Positions 20,994-31,819 of a stretch of DNA of 64,000 nucleotides are shown here, in pieces. The stretch's first letter is position 1. Every line of letters starts with the position of its first letter. The notes beneath the pieces were generated by a model. It was not told where the DNA came from and did no database searches. It was given only the letters and a program-made list of their open reading frames with translations. A program made the position numbers and the translations under genes. Source of the DNA: Sporodiniella umbellata (Eukaryota; Mucoromycota; Mucoromycetes; Mucorales; Rhizopodaceae); NCBI GenBank assembly GCA_025677835.1, contig JAIXMR010000092.1, positions 1 to 64,000 on the forward strand. Reading direction: 5' to 3'.

Positions 20994-23788
20994 AGCTTTA
21001 TATTGTAAATTAAACAAAACAAAAAATAAAAACAAAAAATAAAACAAAGAATTAAAGATAAATGCTATCCTTGTGACTGTGTGACGTTGTCTTTGTACGT
21101 AAACACCCTTTTTTTTTTTTTTTTTTGGTATAAAAACAACAGCTTTGTCAATTATGATGTTTTGTAGTCATCTTTTGAATTAGCTTTCTGAAAATGACAA
21201 CACTCAACGTTCTGCATGCTTGGTCCTTTCTATATAAATTGCTGTTATTGTCAATGCGGTGGAATTTAACGGTCCACAAAAAAATAATTGGTAGTTATAA
21301 AAAAAGAAACTATCGGCTATTTAAAACTAAAGGTAAAAAAAAAAAACCAAAATTCTATCAATTAATACTTGAGTGTTCTATACTGTACCAACATACTAAA
21401 CCCTATAGGGCCGCCGATTTAGCACGCGCAAAGTTGGGGATCATGAATCAAAGTATAAGATTACTCTTCTTGACTCTTTCCAGGGACAAGGCAATCATAT
21501 TCGGAGTCAAAGCGATTCACTTGAAGCTCTTTCAAAAGACACTTTGAAGAGGTATATTTTAGTAAAGCATAACAACGTATACTGGAGCGTTTCTTTTTTT
21601 TTTTTTCAAGGAAGAAAAAAAGGCAAAATGTTATAAAGTGTCTCACTACAAATCCGGTTGAAATTTTTTTTTCGTCAATGACAACGAAAACCGAGAATCT
21701 GCAATACAAAGTGAAACACTGACTTACCAAATTCTGTGTAACTACAAACGCCAGTATATGAAGCTGCAGGTCGCCTTTGAATACAGCAAGCTCTAACTAA
21801 AAAAAAAAAAAAAAAAAAAACTAGTAAAACTCGGATACCAAAATCGCCTTTTAGTAAAACAAAGGGTTTATCGATACGTCGCAGTCTAAAGCTAATAACA
21901 TATAAAGAAGAAAACGTTGAATTATGACCAATACTTTAAAGGCATTGTCAATAGAAGAACCAACCATAACATCCAAATATTAATGTATAAAGCATTGTAA
22001 AAAAATTACTGGTTCTCAAAACCCCTTGGCCAACACATGGTTGTCTATCATACAGCTGAGAATCCCTACAAAGCAGTCCGCCCTTACTAAATTGTATCCT
22101 TTTTATCCATCCCATTTTTAACCTATAGATAGATAATAAACCCACAGAGATTTTTGTATCGTACGCATCCCAACATTCAAGGCTTGGAATGGTACAACAT
22201 ACGCGTTTAACAAGACGATTTAACAGCGCCCCGTTAGTGAAAATCGCATTGTTTGCAACGAGCAAAAAAAAAAAAAAAAAAAAGGCTAGGACCTTTGATT
22301 GCTACACTGGGCTTAAAAAACGCTTGTGCTCACCCTTTTCTTTTGAGATAAAGTATTATTGCATGTAACTATTCAAAAATGTTTACAAGGATTACTATGT
22401 AAATAAATTTATGGCTCATTTCGATTCTTTCTTTTTCCTAAATCAACATCAACTTAAAACAGTTATTAATGAAACTTTTCTCTAAAAAAAAAAGCAGATG
22501 GCAACGCCCTGCATTTTGTAACACATGAAAATAGTCCGGCAAAAAACCTTGATGTAATCAAGTGCAATAGTGACAAACAAAGCGCCATGAACAATACATA
22601 TCTATTTGCAAAAAAAAAAAAAAAAAAAAAAAGTAAAATGAATGGTTAAGATCAAGGTAACTCTCAAATACTATATGTTGTTGGTCTATGTGTATACCAA
22701 AAAAAAAAGGGGGGGAAGGCATGTACCTTAACTTGTTTCTTTGAGTACAGACCTGGAACACCATTTTCAACTACAAGTTGTACATATATATCAGATGACA
22801 AAAACCTTTTAAAAAGAATAACTATTAACCCTATTTAGTTTTGTATAGTCAAAAGCTATAATATCTGGTATTTATATTTGTTTTCAATACTTTTTTTTTT
22901 TTACAACCTTTTCAGTTCCTAAAATCATTAAAACTACACAATTTATTATGTAACAATTGTAAAGGCTTTTGAAGTAAACGTAATGATGTCGTTTTAATAA
23001 CTTGAAAAAAAAAAAAACTACAATAACGACGGTCTGTTGTTACTTTTAAGATTGTTTTGTAAACATAAATGTACTCGGTCAGTATTAGCACCAGTAAACC
23101 TGAAGAATGTGTGGCTTGATTGAACTAAAAGAACCTAAATCAGTGCTGTATTGATAAAGTGTATAGGGATATAGAATTATGAAAGTTAAACGGTTATTGC
23201 TTTTTCTTTTTTTTTTTTTTTTAGCTTTGTTGTAAATCCAACACAAAAATGCTCTTGATTTACTTAAGTTTACATGTCAGGTGATGTGCTTCAATGTCAG
23301 TTTCATTATTAATAGACAGCTTTTTATACAAGTCAAAGATGGGTTACGATTGAAAAAGAAAACAAGATCTAGCCGAAAGTGTCTACGTATTTCAATCCGA
23401 CACTGTTTGGCCTTTGAATTTGAGGAACATAAAGAGAATGCTCTGACTCTTAGTTATGTTAGAAAAAACTCTAAAACGAAAAAAAAGCTTGGTTAGTAAA
23501 AAAAAAACCCCCAACAACTGTAAACAGCACTATGAAAAAACTCTTCAATGTAGCCTTTGCTGTTCTTTACCTATATCTAGACAAACAGGGTAACCTAGAC
23601 TATCGTCTGTACTGTATTATTGACCTTTCAAGATTCCAAACTTGATTAACACAAAGTGTCTTTTGAATAACACTGCAATATATAAAATGAGAAAAAGCAA
23701 AGAAGTTCAATAGACAAGGAGTAAGCAAAAGATGGCACAAAAAAGATAACAACAAGTAAGAAAGGTTTAAGTTACTATAGTTGCAAAT
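20994..23788. other. Gene-poor region
   Basis: About 2.8 kb upstream of the Rieske gene. Many A/T runs are present (for example near 21111, 21800, 22264, 22610 and 23206). Short ORFs at 21194, 21948 and 23281 have no recognisable domain. No RNA gene is recognised. Confidence 0.5.
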
Positions 23789-24880
23789 ATGTATGCTTTC
23801 TGGATAAGTAGCTGCCCATATCTCATAGCACACCTTTACAGTAAGGGTCTGGCACCGCATTTGAGGAAAGACTACGTCAAATCATCAAAGTATGTATACA
23901 ATAAAAACAGTGTGAGTAAATACACACAAGAAGACAGAGCAATCGGTATCACATTTGATTGCCCAGGCTGTCATGACATATCCAACACTGTTTCGGAAAT
24001 CGCACACCACGTTGACAGCAGCCATGCAAAGAGAACGCTTGAAAATCAACATCCCAAAGGCAACTATGACATTTCAAGCTGATCTCAACAATCCAGTATC
24101 ACAACAGTGTATACATCAGAATTTGCCATTGAAAATCGCTTCAACAACCTTTTGGGTACATCTAATGCCTTTGCCTTGCAACGATGAGGAAAATGCAAGC
24201 CCATGTTTTCTCGACTTGTTTTAGCAGTAGCAAGGAACAATATACCGTCCAAGTTTTATTGCAACTCGTTGGAGCTACACATTAAATCAGCAGCTCAAAT
24301 GATAGTTCAACAGTTTGTGAACGAAATCATTACAGAAAGATGAGCAAAAAGCGAGCTTCTCTCACTTTATGAGCCAATTAATACTTTTCTATCGAGGGAT
24401 TTTATTGAACCAACGGAATACGAATGTGCAATTATCATGACAATAGACACCTTACTCTTGCATTTGTACGACTATGAAATAAGGCCACTCTTTGAAGCAC
24501 AGTTACATTCACTGCTGGTCTTTTGTTAGTAAAGAACCCCTCAAAACATGCGCATCGCTTCAATATAGTGCTAGGAGAGTTTGACAATTCTTTCGATCGC
24601 CCAGATCATAAATTGACGTGTATGTATCCTCTGGATATCGGTCTTCATACATCAAGACCTGTGAAAAAACAAAAACCCACAATATTCCAATCATATTACT
24701 CATTAGAGGTTTCTTATTGTACGTCTTCAGAAAAGAAGCTATTAACCCATGAAATTTAAAAAGTGTCTTGTCCTTCCAGATTGTAGCCAATTCAGCGACG
24801 TTTTTTGCAATACAGCTGTATTTACCATTCTTTTACATGCTACCGAAATGGTCTGGCTATGTATTTTAAATAAAGAGAGG
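23789..24880 (+). pseudogene. Decayed ORF with a C2H2-like zinc finger, unknown family
   Basis: One reading frame stays coding-like from 23789 to the TAG at 24527, broken only by TGA codons at 24080, 24185 and 24341. All three are in the same frame (distances divisible by 3). It then appears to continue after a frame change at about 24520 (LGEFDNSFDRPDHKLTCMYP) and perhaps at 24755-24870. The start contains FDCPGCHDISNTVSEIAHH followed by VDSSH, with CxxC-x11/12-H-x4/5-H spacing. Later segments are hydrophobic or acidic, such as TIDTLLLHLYDYEIRPLFEAQ. No introns restore the frame. It is best read as a broken copy of an unidentified zinc-finger gene, or of a captured transposon-like ORF. Confidence 0.5.
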
Positions 24881-26736
24881 TAATCTTTTAGATTTGATGG
24901 AGTATAGGAAACTTGCTTTTTGTTGACTCTTTATACCCAGGCCACTACATAGCCAGTGAGAATCCTATGTCGAATTAGCATTTTAGCATTGTCCAAAACA
25001 GATTCGCACCAACAAAATAAACCTGTAGCTTTACTCCTGGCGGCTGGCTGAAACCAGATTATGTTCTGGGGAATATAAAGGAAAATGTATCTATTGACAC
25101 CCTCTAGAGTGGGTATATTTTCCTACGTCAGCGGATCTATATCCATGAGCATTTTATACGACAGAACAGCGCCTCTTCATTCTTTAATTCTTATCCCTAT
25201 CAGGAGTAGTCTTTGTGAAGCTCAAGTAAGATCAAATCCATATTACTATGCTACAACAATTAATCGCATCAAAGGTTTCTCTTTTTGATGCGCTTTGGAA
25301 TTTACAAATCAATATTAATTAAACATGCGGCAGAAATTTCACGTAAGACAGACACTATTTTTTCTTTTTCCATTAGCCATGAAGCTATTTCGAAAGCACC
25401 TTTCTTTGACCAAGCCATAGCCTACTTTAAACCAATATAAAAGGCCAACTCTTCTATAAAGACATGATTTATTGTGGAGTCCAGATCATTTTGCTGCCAT
25501 TTTTGAACCCAGTTGTATCTTTATAGAGTCTTTTCTCCACTGTTCCTTTTCACAGAACGAAACTATAACTGACAAATGGATGCGCTACAATGGGCTATCA
25601 TAGAGTCGCAAACTGGGCAGTTGAGATGATTGCATTTTTCTCTAAAAAAAAAAAACTTCCTCAATGTAACTCGAAGGAAATTGCTTATACTCATTTCTAA
25701 GAACAAGACATCGGCCTGAGCTTCCTTTTTCTGGGCTCTTAATAAACTTTTACTCACCTCTGCAATGTCCAATTACCAATATTTAGTTACTTCACAATAA
25801 CTAAGCATTTGTTCAAAAGCAAATGAAAAAAAAAACGGTCCTTTCTTCATCAGAGTAAATCATGTAGTATCGCTTATAGCATGGCTGCATGTTGGCATTA
25901 CGATTATCTTTGTCTACAGAGTACAGCTGGAGTAGACAGTCAGAAACAGATATATTTATTAATAACTGAACACCGGGGCTTATTTTTTCAATAGCATACA
26001 GTACCTCATCACCAAAATCCATCACGTCAGTACCGTGTTTCTCAGTAGCCGCTTTCGTAAAAAAAAAATCACATACTCAACTTCGATATTTGTAAAATCG
26101 ATTGTTTATAGATAGAAAAGGCCAAACCTTTTTTATAGCAACTAATGCTAAGACCTTTATTGGGTAACTTTTGAGCGACCATTCAAACCAAACGAAGTTT
26201 GCGACACGTGAGCAAGACTTTATTTTTTTGATCAATCAGCTTGGCTATTGAATGCACAGTTTTTTTGTGCGACATTGGACACAAAATTAGCGACTTTACT
26301 TTCTGTAGTCAAAATACATCCCTTTCACTGAAATTTTTGCCGTCCCGGCAGAAAATAATTATTTAAAATCAGTATTGAAATGTGACTAGTGACTGCGACT
26401 GTGCCAGTTTAAACACGCTTTCGAAAAAAAAGGAATAAAAATCCTCTTTCTTTACTTTTCCCTTTTTTTCTTCACTCCTTGTGTAAAAATCAATATTTTT
26501 TTTTGTATATTAAAAGCAACATTGAGATTACGCAAAAAAAAAAAAAAAAGTGAACAAGACTCAACATATTGACCTTCTCTTGTTTACTCGTTTTTCTTTT
26601 TCTTCATACAAAATATGGGCCCCTTTTTCACTTTCTGTGGTGTGTGTAACCGTAATGATGACGTGTATGGAATTTTTTTTGAGAGAAAATAAAACATTTT
26701 TTGCCTTTTTCAAAAATTTTTTTCCGTATACATAAA
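24881..26736. other. Gene-poor region upstream of the cyclin gene
   Basis: About 1.9 kb. Short ORFs at 25085 (+), 25563 (-) and 25813 (-) show no family signature. The last 300 nt are CT- and T-rich, as before other starts in this window, and are the likely promoter and leader of the cyclin. Confidence 0.45.
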
Positions 26737-27992
26737 ATGGCTGTGAAATACAACGATCAGGTAAGTTTAAGTACATTTTGAAGGCAAAAATGCAAAGATT
26801 TTTGCTAAAATGTTACATCGTAGTGGCTTTTTACCAAAGAGGATTTACTTGATACACCAAGCATCAGAGACGGTGTCCCTATACAGCAGGAAATTCTCAA
26901 TCGAGTAAAAGGTTGCCATTATCTCTTGGCTGTGGGTGCAAAGTTAAACCTGTAAAGTAAATACTTTATTTTCTTAAAAGTGAACCAGGGAAAAGAAAAA
27001 AAAATAGCAAAAAAGAGCTGTGTTAATGAGCAAAGAAAAAAATGCCAAAAAAAAGAATCAAACAGAAAGTGAGAGGAAATATTAAATGCAATTACCTTTA
27101 TCTAGCCCACAACTAGTTGTTGTAACAGCTATAACTTTCTTTCATCGGTTTTTTATGAGGCAGTCTATGAAGAGTTTTCATGTTTATGTAAGCCAATCCT
27201 TGCCCCATTTTTTTTTTTTATTGTTTCTCCTTATCACACCTATAGGATATTGCGGCAACCAGCCTTTTCCTTGCCACAAAAGTTGAAGAGTCTACACGAC
27301 GTATAAAAGATATTGCTACTGTTTGTGCACAAAAAGCTCAAAAAAATGACAAACTGGTGCTTGAAGAAGGATCAAAGGTAAAACTGCTAAAGTTTTACAA
27401 AGTACTTACAAACGTAAATAGGATTTTTTGAAATGGAAAGAGACGCTCTTGTATTTCGAGCCCCTTTTGCTAGAAACATTGTGTTTTGACTTGACAGTAC
27501 AGCAACCCCATAATAGCCTATCTGAATTAGGAGGACGGCTACGAGGTAGTTTTTTTTTTTTTAAAAAAAAAGACAGAACATTTGTAGTTAAGCTGTCATA
27601 ATAGTGTCTTCTTCGGCAATTCGTAAGGCATGGATGTTACTATATCAATGGTAAGTACTGGTCTTTAGTTTGTATTTCTCATAGCGATACATAGCCTTGG
27701 GTTGCCTGTATGTGTGTTGTATAAGCCGGATGTTGTTGCAGCAGCTGCACTGTTATTAGCATCACATTTCTCTTCTACAGACAAATTGAGCGAAAAGTGG
27801 TATGAAGTATTGGATGATAGTATTGATGCAAGTGAGGTTCATGGTAAATTTAATCATATTGGGTCGTTTTGTGTGATACTGATATTTGCTAAAGAGTTAG
27901 CTTCAGATATGTTGGAGTACTACATGGAACACTACTTGAAAACATCTCAGCATTCATCTCAATCATCTTTTCATCATACCAACCGAACTTAA
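26737..27992 (+). CDS. Cyclin K/T-type (P-TEFb or CTD-kinase) cyclin
   Basis: Eight exons, 26737-26760, 26824-26951, 27106-27187, 27246-27377, 27422-27545, 27605-27650, 27695-27843 and 27895-27992, give 260 aa. The N-terminal cyclin box is unambiguous: WLFTKEDLLDTPSIRDGV, AITFFHRFFMRQSMKSFHVY, DIAATSLFLATKVEESTRR, KDIATVCAQKAQKNDKLV and ETLCFDLTVQQPHNSLSEL. The second cyclin fold includes CLGLPVCVLYKPDVVAAAAL. Proteins of this type pair with Cdk9/Cdk12-like kinases to phosphorylate the RNA polymerase II tail during elongation (S. pombe Pch1 is a related example). It is compact, lacking the long C-terminal tail of animal cyclins T and K. Intron 5 contains a T13/A9 palindrome. Confidence 0.87.
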
Positions 27993-28112
27993 TCACGATC
28001 TCCATTATAAATATTAATGTCAATATCAATAAAAAAAATGTTAAATAGTCCACCATCACATAATGTATTTACATAGTCGAATGAGATTCGCATTATTCCC
28101 TTTTATTGTTTA

Positions 28113-29123
28113 TCATTGCAGTATCGATTTTTCAAAAGATGAAATCATAGTTTTTGTTGTAGGAGATAAACGCTGAGAATCTGAGTGGACTGCCTCAGCG
28201 TAATCAAATACCGATAGCCTCTGCCGTGTGGGCAAACGATGAGGAAGCGAAACAATGTGTTGATTTTGTAAAGGTGGATTAAAATTTCCTATAGGTGAAA
28301 TTGCTGGCCGTATACTTTCGCTAGATATAGTACTGTTCGACTCACTGGTTCTTAAATGATTGTCGCTCCAAGAGGACTGCAGCATGCGACGGATGGTATC
28401 CACATTACTACTACCAATAGATACCTCTTGGGCGGCTTTCTGACTTCTTGTGGCACTTGGTATATCTGATTTTTTAGCGATCATACCCTCTGATAATATT
28501 TTTAATGAGCTTTCAAAAGGCTCAACTATTGTTTTTTCTGTAGAACCAGCTGTGTCCATTTTGGCAGGTCTTTGGACATTTGTAGGCAATGTATTACATA
28601 TGATATTGTAGGTCAATATCTCTGGTACTTTATGTGTAAAAACGGAAGGTCCATCTGTGGCTACTATAGACCTTGTACGTGACTTTCGTGATGCAGATCG
28701 TATAGCGCGACGTGCAGCCGTTTCTGGCTGTTCATAACTCTGCTTTTCTTTTGGTAGTGTATGTATATTCCTTTCATCTGATCGTATATATTCTTGTGAA
28801 GGGAGCTTGGTCAAAGGAGAGGGCGGAGCTGTCATTTGATTTTGCTTTGGCTGTTCAATGTTGACGGTCATGAAACTATGTTGGCTGTAGTAGGGATCTT
28901 CGGAATCAAGCTCCATTTTGTCTTCAAAATGGCAAGTACTCAAAGATGGATCTTCTGTGGTAGCGGTTCTGTCAGTAGCACCAGGACGTTTTTCGTCATG
29001 TTTGATGGTTCCTACCGTTCTTCGCTTATTGAGTTTTTTTTTAAAGACATAATATGATGACAGTAAAATGATGATAAGAAGACCAATAGCAGCAGCTACT
29101 GCCCATGGCAAAACTGAAAACAT
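28113..29123 (-). CDS. Single-pass membrane protein with long polar cytosolic tail
   Basis: Open frame of 336 aa. It starts MFSVLPWAVAAAIGLLI, a hydrophobic helix ending in FKKKLNKRR (a stop-transfer charge cluster), followed by about 300 residues of Ser/Thr/Pro-rich, mostly disordered sequence. I recognise no domain. The start is uncertain: the ATG overlaps TATGTTTTCAG|TTTTGCC, a good acceptor, so the true protein may begin in an upstream exon carrying a signal peptide and an extracellular part. A short secretory-signal-like stretch is readable around 29190-29270 but could not be joined in phase. If so, it would resemble fungal single-pass wall sensors in layout. Confidence 0.55.
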   Translation of the reverse strand: MFSVLPWAVAAAIGLLIIILLSSYYVFKKKLNKRRTVGTIKHDEKRPGATDRTATTEDPSLSTCHFEDKMELDSEDPYYSQHSFMTVNIEQPKQNQMTAPPSPLTKLPSQEYIRSDERNIHTLPKEKQSYEQPETAARRAIRSASRKSRTRSIVATDGPSVFTHKVPEILTYNIICNTLPTNVQRPAKMDTAGSTEKTIVEPFESSLKILSEGMIAKKSDIPSATRSQKAAQEVSIGSSNVDTIRRMLQSSWSDNHLRTSESNSTISSESIRPAISPIGNFNPPLQNQHIVSLPHRLPTRQRLSVFDYAEAVHSDSQRLSPTTKTMISSFEKSILQ

Positions 29124-29480
29124 AGAGAAAACGAGATGAAAAACAGATAGTCAAGATCCAAAGAAAAGGAACAAGAAACAAGAAACGCTAATCCAATGGA
29201 AATATAGAAAATAGTAGAGAACAAAATAGGAGAAGAACAGGAGAGCAATGGATAGGAGTTGACATTTGCATTCAAGATTCAAATAATAAAAGGGAGACAG
29301 CTCCCCTTGCGTTTGGTTTTCTTTATTTAAGTAAACAAATGAATAAAAAGCTATACATCGCTTAGCTTCAGGCAAGTTTCACACTGCTCTTTTCGCAAAT
29401 GCTAGAGCGGAAATTCAAAATGAAAAATCTTCATGCTGAGACACTTCAAAAATAAAACAAGAAAAAAAGTAGAGTATTTA

Positions 29481-29945
29481 TTATATCTGAGGACCAACTC
29501 TTGATTTGTTTCTTCCTAGCCAACGTTTATTTTGCGGTTCTGAAGCCTTCTTGGAATCTGTTTTTTGTTGAATATGTAAAGAGTCCAACATGTGCTTAAT
29601 GTTATCTTCATGGCCATTGGATTTAGATATCAGATGCTTAAACTTGGGCCACAATTTCTTTATAGCAAATGAATTCTCTGTAATAGTAGTTTCAGAAGTA
29701 GAATTGGAAGCATTTGTTTGTGAAGATGAATTTGCAGAGCTTTGAGCAGAGCGGCGAACTATTGGGTATGCTCTGGTATTGGGAAGCGGGTCATCATTGA
29801 TAATGTTGATGATGGCAGAAGGGGGATTCAAGGGGCGAGGCTGAGGTGAGGCATCAATGGGCGTTGCAATAGCAGAAGATACAACACTATCTTCTGTCTT
29901 ACAAGAAGCTAAAGAGAAACGAACGGATTTATCTGTCAATACCAT
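29481..29945 (-). CDS. Ser/Asn-rich protein of unknown function
   Basis: Single-exon ORF of 154 aa. The middle is Ser/Thr/Asn-rich (RRSAQSSANSSSQTNASNST). The C-terminal half is more structured and basic (FAIKKLWPKFKHLI, then NIKHMLDSLHIQQK). No membrane segment or known motif was found. It is divergent from the two-pass gene at 30113, with only 167 bp between the start codons, which suggests a shared bidirectional promoter. Codon use and a clean stop favour a real gene over chance. Confidence 0.55.
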   Translation of the reverse strand: MVLTDKSVRFSLASCKTEDSVVSSAIATPIDASPQPRPLNPPSAIINIINDDPLPNTRAYPIVRRSAQSSANSSSQTNASNSTSETTITENSFAIKKLWPKFKHLISKSNGHEDNIKHMLDSLHIQQKTDSKKASEPQNKRWLGRNKSRVGPQI

Positions 29946-30112
29946 AGTTTATAAAAAAGAGAAAGGAATAGATAAAGAATATGTATAATTTTGATAAATA
30001 CCTGCCTTCTAAATAAAGCAATTCATATTTCCCCCAAAAAAAGAAATGATTCTCAGACACCAGTGTACCTTTTTTCACTCTTTGGAGTGTAAACTATAAA
30101 AAAAAAAACAGA

Positions 30113-30957
30113 ATGGCTTTAGCGTCCTTCCCGCTTGTAAACAAGCGCTGGAGTAGATCAAAGCTGCATTATGGAGATTATGCTCAATATAGCCATTTGC
30201 GAGAATACGTAAATGTTTACTCTTAAGCTTTTTCTTTTTGTGCTAATGAAAGTTGTCTCATTTTGCTAAATCTGTATAGATAACAGAAGATGTTTTTCTT
30301 ACAAGACTAGAGTCAATAGAACAGCATGTTCTAGCTGAATTTCCACAGGTTTGGATAGAGACATATTTATTTATAGTGGCCATTGCTCTAGTAGCGCTAG
30401 CAGCTGCGATTTCTATTGTAGCTCGTGCCACCGACTTATCTGTTTGGTACCCACTGCTCATATTAATTGCGCCTGCTATTATCGCTTTCTATACTACACG
30501 TAGACGAAATACCTATTATGGCCGCCTAGGTCAAGTAAGTAGTTATGGAATTTGCATACACTAAATGTATCGAAAGTATTATGATTCTTTGCAGTCCCTT
30601 TTAAAAGAAATCAATTCGCAGGATGTTACAAGGCAGATCAAATGGTCTTTTAGGCGCCCTAGAGATACTGATACAGCTCTCAGCTTAGTGCTGAAGCCGC
30701 CTCTTGGATTTTACAACATCAATCTTGTCATTGATGTTTCTCAGATAAACACTGAAAATGAACTAGCTCAAGGAGGAGAGGCCCTACCAGCTTATGATAC
30801 GTCTATGATGGATATTATGCTAGATATGGGCCCAAACACGCATGAGCCTCGACTATCCGCTCCTGCTCACCCCCTTCCTCCAGCTTATGACCCATCGCCT
30901 ATCGAAATGAGAGCTGTACAACAACCTCCGCCTGTTTATCCAGCAGCAACCTCTTAG
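30113..30957 (+). CDS. Two-pass membrane protein with PPxY-type tail
   Basis: Three exons, 30113-30208, 30280-30534 and 30595-30957, give 237 aa. The cytosolic N-terminus (about 60 aa) precedes two adjacent hydrophobic helices (LFIVAIALVALAAAISIVA and WYPLLILIAPAIIAFY), then a basic loop (TTRRRN). The C-terminal half is soluble and ends in Pro/Tyr motifs: LPAYD, PPAYD and PPPVY. PPxY motifs commonly recruit the WW domains of Rsp5/Nedd4-type ubiquitin ligases, so this may be a sorting adaptor or a ubiquitin-controlled membrane protein. That role is inferred from the motif alone. Overall topology resembles lunapark or Arv-like ER proteins only superficially. Both introns keep phase 0 and have canonical ends. 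Confidence 0.75.
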
Positions 30958-31210
30958 TTTTTTCTTGCACTAATTTCTTTAATATCAATTTCTCTTTGTA
31001 GCCATAGTTTCTGCCTTGTATATTTAATAAATAATTAATTGTTTGTCTTAACTGTCAATACATTTATAGATTCGAAACTATGACCAAAATGTGGCTTAGT
31101 TTAAACGTGAGCTGTCTGTCTAATTTTTGGAGCGGGGGAAAGCCAGGGCCTAAAAAGCGATTTTTTTTTTGTTGAAATATATTTATTTTTTTCCTTCAAC
31201 ATTGTCCACC

Positions 31211-31621
31211 ATGCTCAATAACATTCGCTCGGCTTCCATTCGATGTGCATTACAAACAAGAGCATCTTCAACCCAAGCAGGAGATACCCGTCTTGAAGTC
31301 ATTCGCAGAGTTTTATTCGAATCTCCTAAGAGAGAACCTCTTATTCAATTGGAAGGAAAAACATTAGAAGAGCATGAAACTGTTGAACGGGCTTGGAAAC
31401 TTCACAAAATGCGTTTAAGAGAACAGCAAGAACGTGCATTAGAACGTCAATTTAGAACAATGCAAGCCGCTATGACAGAGCTTGAAAAAACCAGCGACAG
31501 ATTGTTCAAAGGTGCTATTGTTAAAAGTCGACACGTAACCTACCCTAAGCAAGCTAAGATTCCTACCGAAACACCTTCTTCGCAAGGCTGGGACTATGCT
31601 TTTAAAGCAAGCTCTAATTAG
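31211..31621 (+). CDS. Mitochondrial ribosomal protein mL40 (MRPL28/MRPL40 family)
   Basis: Single exon, 136 aa. A basic, Ser-rich N-terminus with no acidic residues (MLNNIRSASIRCALQTRASS) fits a mitochondrial presequence. The body is charged and helical: LEEHETVERAWKLHKMR, RQFRTMQAAMTELEK. It ends with TYPKQAKIPTETPSSQGWDY, the segment most typical of fungal mL40, a large-subunit mitoribosome protein. A TTG/ATG extension in the same frame upstream (31169) is poly-T-derived and unlikely to be used. Confidence 0.72.
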   Translation: MLNNIRSASIRCALQTRASSTQAGDTRLEVIRRVLFESPKREPLIQLEGKTLEEHETVERAWKLHKMRLREQQERALERQFRTMQAAMTELEKTSDRLFKGAIVKSRHVTYPKQAKIPTETPSSQGWDYAFKASSN

Positions 31622-31819
31622 AAAATAAAACTGGTTGTAAAAGAAAGTTGTATATACATCAATATTTTATTTTATTTTCAGCTTTTTTTTTCGAAGAATT
31701 AATCACTGATTAAGTTGACAGCTGCGGTATATACTCTCTCCGCTACTGCGAGATTTAGATATAAAATAGTTATCTTTTATACCCATCTTTTTTAGTCTAC
31801 CCCAATTTATAAAGTTACG

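Noticed and set aside
23789..24529. TGA recoding (selenocysteine or Trp) in the zinc-finger ORF
   Set aside because: All well-conserved genes in the window use TGA, TAA and TAG as stops (SNX4 ends in TGA), no SECIS-like structure is evident, and a later frame change points to decay.
29151..29375. Minus-strand ORF upstream of the single-pass membrane protein as its N-terminal exon
   Set aside because: A signal-peptide-like reading exists nearby, but no GT donor joins it in phase to the acceptor at about 29112.
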